Of a stretch of 64,000 bases of DNA, positions 24,225 to 36,760 are shown in pieces. The notes under the pieces were generated by a model, which saw only the letters and a list, made by a program, of their open reading frames with translations, ran no database searches and was not told the origin of the DNA. The DNA comes from Betaproteobacteria bacterium SCN2 (GTDB taxonomy: Bacteria > Pseudomonadota > Gammaproteobacteria > Burkholderiales > Thiobacillaceae): contig WBSG01000010.1 in NCBI GenBank assembly GCA_008923285.1, positions 38,344 to 102,343 of the forward strand. Reading direction: 5' to 3'. Numbering within the stretch: the stretch's first letter is position 1; each line of letters opens with the position of its first letter. Position numbers and translations under genes: made by a program.

Positions 24225-24497
24225 TCAGTTGATCGCGTCCTTCAGGCCCTTGCCTGCACGAAACTTCGGAACTTTTGCTGCCTTGATCTTGATGGAAGCG
24301 CCTGTGCGCGGATTGCGGCCGGTACGCGCAGCACGCTTGCCCACGTAGAAAGTGCCGAAGCCAACCAGGGTCACCATGTCGTTCTTCTTCAGCGCCTTCT
24401 TCACTGCCTCGACCGTGGCATCCAGGGCACGGCCCGCGGCAGCCTTGGAAATGTCGGCGGAATCAGCAATGGCATCGATCAATTCGGATTTGTTCAC
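24225..24497 (-). CDS. hupB: DNA-binding protein HU
   Basis: A 90-residue HU-beta-type nucleoid protein that bends DNA as a dimer. The N-terminal helices ([21 protein letters not shown]) and the DNA-binding arm with the HU signature [26 protein letters not shown] are complete. The start is GTG at 24497, with a GGGGAC ribosome site; this gives exactly the family's usual 90 residues, so the longer upstream frame was rejected. It follows lon and a terminator hairpin. Confidence 0.96.
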   Translation of the reverse strand: MNKSELIDAIADSADISKAAAGRALDATVEAVKKALKKNDMVTLVGFGTFYVGKRAARTGRNPRTGASIKIKAAKVPKFRAGKGLKDAIN

Positions 24498-24612
24498 GTG
24501 TTGTCCCCTTTCGAAACGCAGCACAGGAAAACCCTGTGGCGGATTTATAGCTTCCCGCAAAGCCTTGTGTCAAGCGGTATTCAGGGCGATGGACAAAAAT
24601 CCGGAAGGTCAA

Positions 24613-24645
24613 GAAAAAATCCCGCCGTTCGGCGGGAATTTTTTC
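24613..24645 (-). terminator. Terminator downstream of lon
   Basis: CCCGCC and GGCGGG pair around GTTC, with an A-run before and a T-run after, so the hairpin works in both directions. It lies about 25 bases past the lon stop and insulates lon from hupB. Confidence 0.88.
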
Positions 24646-24667
24646 AGGGCTTGGTGAACGATGCGGC

Positions 24668-27070
<2,403 letters not shown>

Positions 27071-27196
27071 GATGTCACCTTTAATAGAAGTCAATTTCCA
27101 CGCTGAACGCAGATAAACCCAAACTAGGAACTGCGGGCTGTCCCAGAAACATCAAGGGGCGAAAGAGAAATATTCCCTGACGCCCCCGCTTCAACC

Positions 27197-28459
<1,263 letters not shown>

Positions 28460-28474
28460 CACGTTGTCTCCCAC

Positions 28475-29113
28475 TTAAGCCGCCGCCTGTTCGCGGTTTT
28501 CCAGAACCTTGTCGATCAGGCCGTAGTTCATGGCCTCTTCGGCGCTCATGAAATTGTCCCGGTCGGTGTCGCGCTCGATCGTCTCGATCGGCTGGCCGGT
28601 GTGCCTGGCCAGCATGCCATTGAGCTTGTCCTTGAGGTACAGGATCTCCTTGGCATGAATCTCGATGTCAGAGGCCTGGCCCTGGAAGCCGCCCAGCGGC
28701 TGATGAATCATCACGCGCGAGTTGGGCAGGCAGTAGCGCTTGCCCTTGGCGCCGGCAGTCAGCAGGAAGGCGCCCATGCTGGCGGCCTGGCCGATGCAGA
28801 GGGTCGACACGTCCGGCTTGATGAACTGCATGGTGTCGTAGATCGCCAGGCCGGCGGAAACCGAGCCTCCCGGCGAGTTGATGTAGAAGTAGATATCCTT
28901 GTCGGGGTTTTCCGACTCCAGGAACAGAAGCTGGGCCACGATCAGGTTGGCGGTGGCATCGTTCACCGGACCGACCAGGAACACCACGCGCTCCTTCAAC
29001 AGGCGCGAATAGATGTCGTACGCCCGCTCGCCACGGCCGCTCTGCTCGATGACCATGGGGATGAGCCCCAGACCCTGAGGCTCGATGTAATTGCTCATAT
29101 GCTTAGCCGTCAT
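28475..29113 (-). CDS. clpP: ClpP, proteolytic subunit
   Basis: A 212-residue serine protease that forms the ClpXP chamber. The catalytic Ser112 lies in [11 protein letters not shown] and His137 in MIHQPLGG, with the Asp in the DTDRDNFMS segment. ATG at 29113 overlaps the tig stop (ATGA) and has a GATGGGA site upstream. A second ATG at 29098 would give a protein five residues shorter. clpX starts 15 bases after its stop. Confidence 0.97.
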   Translation of the reverse strand: MTAKHMSNYIEPQGLGLIPMVIEQSGRGERAYDIYSRLLKERVVFLVGPVNDATANLIVAQLLFLESENPDKDIYFYINSPGGSVSAGLAIYDTMQFIKPDVSTLCIGQAASMGAFLLTAGAKGKRYCLPNSRVMIHQPLGGFQGQASDIEIHAKEILYLKDKLNGMLARHTGQPIETIERDTDRDNFMSAEEAMNYGLIDKVLENREQAAA

Positions 29114-30414
29114 GCGGCACGTCCCATCAAATCGTCAAATTTCACCGGTTCATCGGTAGCCTGAACCTGGCCGACAACCCATGCTACCACATTGTCTTCC
29201 AATGCCAGGGCCTCGATTTCCTGAAGCCGCTGGGGGTCCTGGTAATACCACTGCACGACCTCCTGCGGGTCCTCGTAGCCCTGCGCATACTCGTCGATCA
29301 GCGCACGCACCTGCTCGGGTTTGGCCGCCAGGTCATTCTTCTGCACGATCTCGGCGATGATCAGGCCCAGGCGCACGCGGCGCTCGGCCTGGTCCTTGAA
29401 TATATCGGACGAAATCATGTCTTCCTTGATCTGTCCGCCGCTCGCCTGGATCTGATTGAGCATCTGCTGGCGGAGCCGGTCGATTTCAAGCCCCACGAGG
29501 GATTTGGGAAGTTCCAGTTCGGCGTTGGCCAGCAGCACTTCCATGGCGGCCTCCTTCACGCGTGCCTGGATGCGGCGCTTGACCTCGCGCTGGAGATTGG
29601 ACCTGACTTCTTCGCGGAGCCTGGCGATGTCGCCGTCGGCGATGCCCATCGACCTGGCGAATTCCGCATCCAGTTCAGGCAGCTTGGGCTCCTGCACCTG
29701 CTTCATGGTGACATCAAAATGCACGGACTTGCCGGCCAGGTGTGCGGCGGAATAGTCCGCCGGGAAGGTCATGTCGAAGCCGCGCGACTCGCCGGCGGAC
29801 AGGCCCGTCAGGTTGTCCTCGAAATCCTTGAGCATGCGGCCTTCGCCGACCACCGTCGAGAAATCCGTGGCCTCGCCGCCGGGGAAGACCTCGCCGTCCA
29901 GGGTGCCCCGGAAGTCGAACTTGACCAGGTCATCCTTCTGGCTGGCGCGATCGACCTTGCTGAAGCCGCGGCGCTGCTTGCGCAGGATATCCAGGGTTTC
30001 GTCGACATTGGCTTCTTCGACGCCCACCACCGGGCGCTTCAGCGCAGCCGCGCCAAGATCGCCCAGCCTGACTTCGGGATAGACCTCGAAGGTGGCGGAA
30101 AAACGGATTTCCGCAGCGTCGGTTTCGCCTTCCCTGGGCTCGAAGCGCGGCATGCCCGCCACTTTCAGCTGCTGGGCGTCGATCGCCTCGAAAAAGGTCT
30201 TCTGCAGCGATTCGCCAAGCACTTCCTGCTTCACGCCCGCGCCATGCATTTTGCTGACGTGACTCATCGGCACCTTGCCGGGCCGGAAGCCCGGGGCCTT
30301 GACGCTCTTGGCAAGGCGCTTGAGACGGGTTTCCACCTCGGCATCGATCGCTGCGATGGGAACGGCCAGGTCGATGCGCCGCTCAAGGGATCCGATAACT
30401 TCTAGTTGGGACAT
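29110..30414 (-). CDS. tig: Trigger factor
   Basis: A 434-residue ribosome-bound chaperone and peptidyl-prolyl isomerase. The N-terminal domain carries the ribosome-docking signature ([12 protein letters not shown], family form GFRxGKxP). The FKBP-type domain runs from about 150 to 240 ([39 protein letters not shown]), and a long helical C-terminal domain follows. It heads the tig-clpP-clpX-lon block, which is divergent from the hydrogenase genes. Confidence 0.97.
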   Translation of the reverse strand: MSQLEVIGSLERRIDLAVPIAAIDAEVETRLKRLAKSVKAPGFRPGKVPMSHVSKMHGAGVKQEVLGESLQKTFFEAIDAQQLKVAGMPRFEPREGETDAAEIRFSATFEVYPEVRLGDLGAAALKRPVVGVEEANVDETLDILRKQRRGFSKVDRASQKDDLVKFDFRGTLDGEVFPGGEATDFSTVVGEGRMLKDFEDNLTGLSAGESRGFDMTFPADYSAAHLAGKSVHFDVTMKQVQEPKLPELDAEFARSMGIADGDIARLREEVRSNLQREVKRRIQARVKEAAMEVLLANAELELPKSLVGLEIDRLRQQMLNQIQASGGQIKEDMISSDIFKDQAERRVRLGLIIAEIVQKNDLAAKPEQVRALIDEYAQGYEDPQEVVQWYYQDPQRLQEIEALALEDNVVAWVVGQVQATDEPVKFDDLMGRAA

Positions 30415-30674
30415 GAGACACTCTCTAAATGACAGGAAATAACAGGTTAAATGGCCCGGCGGGCTTCATTGCCGGCCGTCCGCCGGATGCGCCCCAGGGC
30501 GTCCGGACAGGAAAGATCGGGGAATGCGAGGCAGACCGAGTTTCAAAGCCATGATTTTACCGTGAATGGCCCCCCAGAAAAACCCGCCCCTTTCTGACAT
30601 ACCCCTGCGCCGGGCAGGGAAAAGGCCCGGCGGTCAATTTCCCGTCATGCCCGCCTGCTATAGTTGCGAAAGCC

Positions 30675-31763
30675 ATGCCCAAACATTTCCTCCCCCACTC
30701 CGCATTGCAAAGCCTGATCGACGTTCTGGCAGGACAAGGCTATGCAGTCATCGCACCGCAGGCCAGAAATGGCAGCATCGTGTACGAAGAAGCCCGCCAA
30801 GCCGACGAACTGCCCTGGGGCGTCAGCCTCAACCAGGCCGCCGGCAGCAGCCGCACGCATCAGGACGGCCACAGTCGGTGCTTTGCCTGGGCCAACGGCC
30901 CGCAGGCGCTCAAGCCGCTCGTATTTGCGCCGAGCGAACCGCTGTGGCGCATCGCCCGGACCGAATCCGGATTTGCCGTCGAAGTCGACGAGATGCCGAA
31001 GCGCCCGCTGGCCGTTATCGGCGTGCGGGCCTGCGACCTCGCCGCCCTCGCCATACAGGACCGGCATTTTCTCGGCGGACCCCACCCCGATCCGCACTAC
31101 GGCGCGCGGCGCGAGGACATGCTGCTCGTCGCGGTGAACTGCACCCATCCGGCCAGCACCTGCTTCTGCGCTTCCACCGGCGACGGCCCGGAAGCCAGGT
31201 CCGGCTTCGACCTTGCCCTTACCGAGCTTGATGACGGCTTCATCGCCCAGGCCGGCAGCCCGGCCGGCGAACGGCTGCTCGCAGCGCTGCCCCTGCAGGA
31301 AGCCCAGTCCGAAAAAATCGAGGCCGCGGCGGCCGGCGTCCGCCGCGCCGCGGAAAGCCAGACCCGCGCCATTCCCGGCACCAACCTGCGCGATGCCCTG
31401 ATGGCGCGGCTCGACCATGGGCGATGGCAGGAGGTGGGCGAGCGCTGCCTCGCCTGCGGCAACTGCACCATGGTCTGCCCCACCTGTTTCTGCCACGCCG
31501 AGGTCGAACAGCCCGGGCTCGACGGCAGCGACAGCCTGCACATCCGCGAGTGGGATTCCTGCTTCGGCGAGCGCCACGGCTACATCCACGGCAAGCAGCT
31601 CCGGCCCGAGATCAGCCAGCGCTACCGCCAGTGGCTCACGCACAAGCTGGCAAGCTGGCACGACCAGTTCGGCCGCTCGGGCTGCGTCGGCTGCGGCCGC
31701 TGCATCGCCTGGTGCCCGGTCGGCATCGACATCACCGAGGAAGCGACCGCGCTGCTGAAATGA
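30675..31763 (+). CDS. hydB: Group 3b [NiFe] hydrogenase, iron-sulfur subunit HydB
   Basis: A 362-residue protein of the HydB/sulfhydrogenase beta type that passes electrons between the hydrogenase and the flavin subunit. The large N-terminal domain contains the conserved block [20 protein letters not shown]. The C-terminal part carries two [4Fe-4S] ferredoxin motifs: Cys258/261/264/268 ([12 protein letters not shown]) and Cys337/340/343/347 ([12 protein letters not shown]). It is first in the order hydB-hydG-hydD-hydA known from archaeal and bacterial group 3b enzymes. The ribosome site is weak. A 157-base spacer containing an inverted repeat separates it from hydG. Confidence 0.9.
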   Translation: MPKHFLPHSALQSLIDVLAGQGYAVIAPQARNGSIVYEEARQADELPWGVSLNQAAGSSRTHQDGHSRCFAWANGPQALKPLVFAPSEPLWRIARTESGFAVEVDEMPKRPLAVIGVRACDLAALAIQDRHFLGGPHPDPHYGARREDMLLVAVNCTHPASTCFCASTGDGPEARSGFDLALTELDDGFIAQAGSPAGERLLAALPLQEAQSEKIEAAAAGVRRAAESQTRAIPGTNLRDALMARLDHGRWQEVGERCLACGNCTMVCPTCFCHAEVEQPGLDGSDSLHIREWDSCFGERHGYIHGKQLRPEISQRYRQWLTHKLASWHDQFGRSGCVGCGRCIAWCPVGIDITEEATALLK

Positions 31764-31776
31764 ATCGGAAAACTGC

Positions 31777-31903
31777 ATTTGCACCACGGGGAACACGGAG
31801 TTCACGAGGAAAGCTTCAGGCTTTTAATGCTGCCCCCTTCACCCCATGCTCGATTGCCGCAACCAGGCATTACTCCCGGCTTGCCCCCGTGTTCCCCGCG
31901 GTC
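31777..31903. repeat. Inverted repeat between hydB and hydG
   Basis: ACGGGGAACACGG near 31787-31799 is mirrored by CCGTGTTCCCCG near 31887-31898, with about 90 bases between. The arms and the flanking 'GTTCACGAGG' words resemble interspersed palindromic elements common in proteobacteria. It fills nearly the whole gap inside the hydrogenase operon and holds no gene. Confidence 0.6.
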
Positions 31904-31920
31904 AACAGGTTTTTCCCAGG

Positions 31921-32754
31921 ATGAATTCTCCCCACGTCCCCCAAACCGCCAGAATCGTCGAGCGCGTCCAGGAGTCCGACGATATCTTCACCCTGCGCCT
32001 GCGCTTCAATGACGCCGCCGTCCAGGACAGCTACAGTTTCGCGCCGGGCCAGTTCAACATGGTCTACCTGCCGGGTGCCGGCGAGGTGCCGATTTCGATT
32101 TCTTCCGATCCGGAGGAACGCACGAATTTCGCCCACACCATCCGCGCCGTCGGCCGCATCACCCATGGAATCGCGCAGCTCAAGCCCGGCGACGAAGTCG
32201 GCCTGCGCGGCCCCTATGGCCGCGGCTGGCCGCTCGCCGAAGCCGAAGGCAAGGATGTGTTCATCGTCACCGGCGGCCTCGGCTGCGCGCCGGTGATGGC
32301 GGTCATCCACTACGTGCTGAAGCGGCGCGAACGCTTTCGCCGCCTCATCATCCTGCAAGGCGTGAAGCACAGCCACGACCTCATCTGGCGCGCCTCCTAC
32401 GAGCGCTGGGCACAGGTGCCGGATACCCAGGTGCTGCTCGCCGCCAATTCGACCGAAGCGCTGTGGCCCTGGCACGTGGGCAGCCCCATCGACCTGGTGG
32501 CGCAGGCCGAGTTCGAGCCCGCCCATGCCATCTCGATGATCTGCGGGCCCGAAGGCATGATGGTCGCGGCTGCCAAGGCGCTGAAAGCGCGCGGCATGAA
32601 CGAAGCCGATATTCACGTCAGCCTGGAGCGCAACATGCAATGCGCGCTCGGCCTGTGCGGGCACTGCCAGCTCGGCGGCCATTTCGTCTGCAAGGACGGG
32701 CCGGTGTTTTCCTACCCGGAAGTGAAGGCGCTGCTGGAAAGGGGCGGCTTATGA
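31921..32754 (+). CDS. hydG: Group 3b hydrogenase, FAD/NAD(P)-binding subunit HydG
   Basis: A 277-residue flavoprotein of the ferredoxin-NADP reductase superfamily (sulfhydrogenase gamma) that exchanges electrons with NAD(P)H. The FAD motif is FNMVYLPGAGEVPISISS, the nucleotide-binding motif VTGGLGCAPVMAVIHY, and a C-terminal [2Fe-2S] cluster is built by CALGLCGHCQLGG with the later Cys in FVCKDG. ATG at 31921 was chosen; a longer frame begins at 31846 within the inverted-repeat spacer. Its stop overlaps the hydD start by four bases. Confidence 0.9.
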   Translation: MNSPHVPQTARIVERVQESDDIFTLRLRFNDAAVQDSYSFAPGQFNMVYLPGAGEVPISISSDPEERTNFAHTIRAVGRITHGIAQLKPGDEVGLRGPYGRGWPLAEAEGKDVFIVTGGLGCAPVMAVIHYVLKRRERFRRLIILQGVKHSHDLIWRASYERWAQVPDTQVLLAANSTEALWPWHVGSPIDLVAQAEFEPAHAISMICGPEGMMVAAAKALKARGMNEADIHVSLERNMQCALGLCGHCQLGGHFVCKDGPVFSYPEVKALLERGGL

Positions 32755-33533
32755 GTCGCCCGCGCATCGCCGTGCACAAGTTCGCCTCCTGCGACGGCTG
32801 CCAGCTCGCCTTCCTCAATGCCGGTGAATCCCTGGTCACGCTGGCGCAAAGGGTGGACATCCTGCACTTCGCCGAAGCCGGCTGGATCGATCAGTTCGCC
32901 GAAGTCGACATCGCCTTTGTCGAAGGCAGCATCTCGACGGAACACGACATCGAGCGCATCCGCGCCGTGCGCGCTTCGGCCAGATACCTAGTCACCCTCG
33001 GCGTCTGCGCCACCGCCGGCGGCCTGCAGGCCCTGCGCAACGGCGTGAAGGAGTCGGCGAGCTGGGTGGCCGACATCTACGCCAGCCCGCAATACATCGA
33101 GTGCCTGCCCGAGTCGCGCCCGATCTCGGCGCACGTGAAGGTCGACCTCGAAATCTGGGGCTGTCCGGTCACCACCGAACAGGTGCTGGGCGCCACCGCC
33201 AGCCTGCTGAATGGCGTCACCCCGGCCAACCCGGGCGAGCCCGTGTGCGTGGAATGCAAGCGCCGCGGTTACACATGCGTCGCGGTCACGCAGAACGCGC
33301 CCTGCATGGGCCCGGTCACCCGCACCGGCTGCGGCGCGCTGTGCCCGGGCGTGGGCCGCGCCTGCTATGGCTGCTTCGGCCCGGCCGAACTGCCCAACGC
33401 CGCCGCCATGGCGGAGCATTTCGAGCAGTCCGGGCTTTCACGGCGCGATGTCGCCCGCCGCTTCCTGTTCATCACCTCCACGGCCCAGCCCTTTGCGGAC
33501 ATCGGCCAACGCTACAAAGAACAAGATGACTAA
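32751..33533 (+). CDS. hydD: Group 3b [NiFe] hydrogenase small subunit HydD
   Basis: A 260-residue cytosolic small subunit with no signal peptide. The proximal cluster ligands start at CDGCQLAFL, continue with LGVCATAGG and IWGCPVTTEQV, and a cysteine-rich tail (CVECKRRGYTC, CMGPVTRTGC, CPGVG, CYGCFGP) supplies the distal clusters. It relays electrons from the NiFe site to HydB/HydG. The absence of a Tat signal separates it from the membrane enzyme at the other end of the window. It overlaps hydG by four bases and hydA by eight. Confidence 0.93.
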   Translation: MSRPRIAVHKFASCDGCQLAFLNAGESLVTLAQRVDILHFAEAGWIDQFAEVDIAFVEGSISTEHDIERIRAVRASARYLVTLGVCATAGGLQALRNGVKESASWVADIYASPQYIECLPESRPISAHVKVDLEIWGCPVTTEQVLGATASLLNGVTPANPGEPVCVECKRRGYTCVAVTQNAPCMGPVTRTGCGALCPGVGRACYGCFGPAELPNAAAMAEHFEQSGLSRRDVARRFLFITSTAQPFADIGQRYKEQDD

Positions 33534-34821
33534 CCGCACCGTCAACCTCAATGTTCCGGTGCTCGCCCGCGTAGAAGGCGAGGGCGCGCTCGACCTCAGC
33601 ATCGTCAACGGCGAGATCAGCGAGCTCGGGCTGCGCATTTTCGAACCGCCGCGACTGTTCGAGAAGTTCCTCGAAGGCCGCCACTACATGGAAGTGCCGG
33701 ACATGGTCGCGCGCATCTGCGGCATCTGCCCGGTGGCCTACCAGATGAGCGCGGTGCAGGCGCTGGAATCCATCCTCGGCATCGAGCCCACGCCCTGGAT
33801 CCGCGACATGCGCCGGCTGTTCTACTGCGGCGAGTGGATCGAGTCGCACGGCCTGCACATCCACCTGCTGGCGGCGCCCGACTTCCTCGGCTTCGCCAAC
33901 GCCATCGACATGGCCGGGCAACATCCCGACATCGTGCGTCGCGGCCTGAGAATCCAGGAGGCCGGCAACGCCATCATCCGCTTCCTCGGCGGCCGCTCGG
34001 TCCATCCTGTCGGCGTGCGCGTGGGCGGCTTCTGGCATGCGCCTTCGCGCAGCGCCGCCGCCGCGCTGCGCGAAGAACTGCAAGCCCTGCTGCCGGAGGC
34101 CGAGGCGCTGGTGCTGTGGACGGCCGCACTGCCGCTGCCGAACGAAACCCAGGATTTCGAATGCGTATCGCTCGGCCGCGCCGGCGAATATCCCATCACC
34201 CGGGGGCGCATCGTCTCCAGCCGCGGACTCGACATCGACATCGCCGAGTTCGACAGCGAGTTCAAGGAAAGCCATGCGCCCCATTCCACCGCCCTGCACT
34301 GCCATCATCGGGGGCAGGACTACCTGGTCGGCCCGCTGGCGCGCCTCAACCTAAACCTCGACCTGTTGCCCGCGTCGACGCGCAAGCTTGCGCAAGCCTG
34401 CGGCATGCATTTCCCCTCGTCCAACATCTTCCACAGCATCGTCGCGCGCGCACTGGAAATCCATGCCGCCCTGGTCGAGTCCATCCGCCTGCTCGAAGCC
34501 TACGCACCAACCGACACGCCCTACCTCGAAGCCGCGCCGCGGGCAGGCGTCGGCTTCGGCGCCAGCGAGGCGCCGCGCGGCATTCTCTGGCACCGCTACG
34601 AGTTGGACGACAGCGGCAGCATCGTCAGCGCTCGCATCGTGCCGCCGACCAGCCAGAACCAGGCGCGCATCGAGGCCGACCTGCGCACCTCGTTGAACCA
34701 TTTCGGCCTCGACCAGCCTGAAGAGAAGATTCGCCACCATGCGGAAACCGTGATTCGCAATTACGATCCCTGCATTTCCTGCGCCACGCATTTTTTGAAA
34801 CTGAGCATCGACCGTACATGA
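33526..34821 (+). CDS. hydA: Group 3b [NiFe] hydrogenase large (catalytic) subunit HydA
   Basis: A 431-residue NiFe catalytic subunit. Nickel ligands are Cys65 and Cys68 (RICGICPV) and Cys416 and Cys419 (DPCISCATH). The nine residues after His422 form the C-terminal extension that a maturation protease must remove. The L1 motif ends in AYQ rather than the His found in group 1 enzymes, a known group 3b variation. The enzyme reversibly couples H2 to NAD(P)H in the cytoplasm. Its protease is encoded immediately downstream with a four-base overlap. Confidence 0.94.
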   Translation: MTNRTVNLNVPVLARVEGEGALDLSIVNGEISELGLRIFEPPRLFEKFLEGRHYMEVPDMVARICGICPVAYQMSAVQALESILGIEPTPWIRDMRRLFYCGEWIESHGLHIHLLAAPDFLGFANAIDMAGQHPDIVRRGLRIQEAGNAIIRFLGGRSVHPVGVRVGGFWHAPSRSAAAALREELQALLPEAEALVLWTAALPLPNETQDFECVSLGRAGEYPITRGRIVSSRGLDIDIAEFDSEFKESHAPHSTALHCHHRGQDYLVGPLARLNLNLDLLPASTRKLAQACGMHFPSSNIFHSIVARALEIHAALVESIRLLEAYAPTDTPYLEAAPRAGVGFGASEAPRGILWHRYELDDSGSIVSARIVPPTSQNQARIEADLRTSLNHFGLDQPEEKIRHHAETVIRNYDPCISCATHFLKLSIDRT

Positions 34822-35294
34822 ACGCACACATCCATCCGTCCGTCCGCATCCTCTGCATCGGCTCGCCCACCGAGCCGGACAACCTCGGTTTCCTCGTCGC
34901 CCACGCGCTCATGGGCCGTTTCGACCCGGAAAAAATCGAAGTCGTGGCGCTCGACCGCCCCGGCCCGCGCCTGATCGAGCACATGCGCGGCGCCGACACC
35001 GTGATCCTGGTCGATGCCGTCAAGGGCGGCGCGGCGGCCGGCACCCTGCACAAGCTGGAGGGCCGCTCACTCGACGGCCTGATCATGCACCACACCTCCA
35101 GCCACGGCTTCGGCCTCGCCGAGACCCTGGCGCTGGCAGACCGCATGGGCGAACTCCCCAAGCATCTCAAGTTCGTCGGCCTGGAAGCCGGCACATCGCC
35201 GTTCTCCAGCGAGCAGACCATGCAGGTGGTGGATGCCGTGACCGAAATCGCGAGTGCCGCGCTGAGATCGCTGGAGCAGGCGCTGGAAACATGA
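34818..35294 (+). CDS. [NiFe] hydrogenase maturation protease
   Basis: A 158-residue HybD/HycI-family endopeptidase, probably specific for HydA. Of the three nickel-sensing ligands, the Asp in VILVDAVKGG and the His in SSHGFGLAETL are clear. The first motif, usually GNxxxxDDxxG, reads GSPTEPDNLG: the second acidic residue is kept as Asp but the first is Pro. The end of HydA overlaps its start (ATGA). The changed first motif deserves attention but does not by itself imply inactivity. Confidence 0.87.
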   Translation: MNAHIHPSVRILCIGSPTEPDNLGFLVAHALMGRFDPEKIEVVALDRPGPRLIEHMRGADTVILVDAVKGGAAAGTLHKLEGRSLDGLIMHHTSSHGFGLAETLALADRMGELPKHLKFVGLEAGTSPFSSEQTMQVVDAVTEIASAALRSLEQALET

Positions 35295-35359
35295 CCTCTG
35301 GCTGACGCAAGGCATTCGGGAGTAGCATAGCCGCACAACATCTCCCTAGGAGGCAAGCC

Positions 35360-36730
35360 ATGTCGGACACCAAGATCCTGCTCGAAGAGAAGGACATTCC
35401 CACCCACTGGTACAACGTCGTCGCCGACATGCCCAGGCCGCCTGCCCCGCCGCTCGGCCCGGACGGCAAACCCGTGGGACCGGAGGCGCTCACGGCCATC
35501 TTCCCGATGGCGCTGATCGAGCAGGAAGTCTCGGCCGAGCGCTGGATCGCCATTCCCGATGAAGTGCGAGAGGCCTACCGCATGTGGCGGCCCGCGCCCA
35601 TGTTCCGCGCCCACCGCCTGGAACGGATGCTGGGCACGCCGGCGAAGATCTACTACAAGTACGAAGGCGTCTCCCCCGCCGGCTCGCACAAGCCCAACAC
35701 CGCGCTGCCGCAAGCCTGGTACAACAGGCAGGCCGGCATCAGGCGCCTGGCCACCGAAACCGGCGCCGGCCAGTGGGGTTCCTCGCTTGCCCTGGTCGGG
35801 CAGATGTTCGGCATCGAGGTGCGTGTGTACATGGTCAAGGTGTCCTACCAGCAGAAGCCCTTTCGCCGCTCCATGATGCAGACCTGGGGCGCCGAGGTGT
35901 TCGCCTCGCCCACCGACATGACCGAGGCCGGACGCAAGGTGCTGGCCGAGCACCCCGATTCCCCCGGCAGCCTGGGCATCGCCATTTCCGAAGCCGTGGA
36001 GGAAGCCGCCTCGCGCCCCGATACCAACTACGCGCTCGGCTCCGTGCTCAACCACGTGTGCCTGCACCAGACCGTGATCGGCCTGGAAGCGAAGAAGCAG
36101 TTCGAGAAAATCGGCGTCTATCCCGACATGGTGTTCGCCTGCTGCGGCGGCGGCTCCAACTTCGCCGGCACCGCCTTCCCCTTCCTCGCCGACCAGGCCG
36201 CAGGCGACGCACGGGCGAAGAACCTGCGCCTGGTCGCGGCCGAGCCGACTTCCTGCCCCACCCTGACCCGCGGCCACTACGCCTACGATTTCGGCGATGC
36301 CTCCGGCTATACCCCGCTGATGAAGATGTATACCCTGGGCCACGACTTCGTGCCGCCCGGCATCCATGCCGGCGGCCTCAGATACCACGGCGACTCGCCG
36401 CTGGTGTCGCAGCTCTATCACGAGAAGCTCATCGAAGCCGTGGCCATTCCGCAACTCGCATCTTTCGAAGCCGGCGTCATGTTTGCGCGCGCCGAGGGCA
36501 TCATCCCCGCGCCCGAGTCCTGCCACGCCATCCGCGCCTGCCTCGACGAAGCCATGCGCTGCAAGCAAAGCGGCGAGCCCAAGGTGCTGTTCTTCAACCT
36601 CTCCGGGCACGGCCATTTCGACATGGCTTCCTACGACAAGTACTTCGCCGGCGAGCTGGAAGACTACGCCTACCCGGAAGAAGCCATCCACGCGGCGCTC
36701 GATCGCCTGCCCAAGGTCGCTGCAGCCTGA
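35360..36730 (+). CDS. TrpB2-type tryptophan synthase beta-like enzyme
   Basis: A 456-residue PLP enzyme of the TrpB2 subfamily, longer than standard TrpB (about 400). The PLP lysine is Lys111 in AGSHKPNTA, the phosphate loop is [10 protein letters not shown], and the C-terminal SGHGHFD is conserved. TrpB2 proteins can condense indole with serine without needing TrpA and may salvage indole. There is no trpA or other trp gene nearby. An AGGAGGC ribosome site precedes the ATG, 65 bases after the hydrogenase protease. Confidence 0.92.
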   Translation: MSDTKILLEEKDIPTHWYNVVADMPRPPAPPLGPDGKPVGPEALTAIFPMALIEQEVSAERWIAIPDEVREAYRMWRPAPMFRAHRLERMLGTPAKIYYKYEGVSPAGSHKPNTALPQAWYNRQAGIRRLATETGAGQWGSSLALVGQMFGIEVRVYMVKVSYQQKPFRRSMMQTWGAEVFASPTDMTEAGRKVLAEHPDSPGSLGIAISEAVEEAASRPDTNYALGSVLNHVCLHQTVIGLEAKKQFEKIGVYPDMVFACCGGGSNFAGTAFPFLADQAAGDARAKNLRLVAAEPTSCPTLTRGHYAYDFGDASGYTPLMKMYTLGHDFVPPGIHAGGLRYHGDSPLVSQLYHEKLIEAVAIPQLASFEAGVMFARAEGIIPAPESCHAIRACLDEAMRCKQSGEPKVLFFNLSGHGHFDMASYDKYFAGELEDYAYPEEAIHAALDRLPKVAAA

Positions 36731-36760
36731 ACCAACAGCGGGAATGGCGCAGCGTGCGGC

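Noticed and set aside
27071..27196. Heat-shock (sigma-32) promoter before lon
   Set aside because: A CTTGATG word is present on the minus strand, but the paired -10 (CCCGCAGT) is too far from consensus to support it.
30415..30674. Sigma-54 or FNR-type control site before hydB
   Set aside because: No GG-N10-GC promoter and no TTGAT-N4-ATCAA site could be found. A TATAGT at 30659 is a possible -10, but its -35 partner is weak.
34625..36691. 688-codon minus-strand frame across hydA, the protease and trpB2
   Set aside because: It spans three genes with clear motifs on the other strand and shows no domain of its own.
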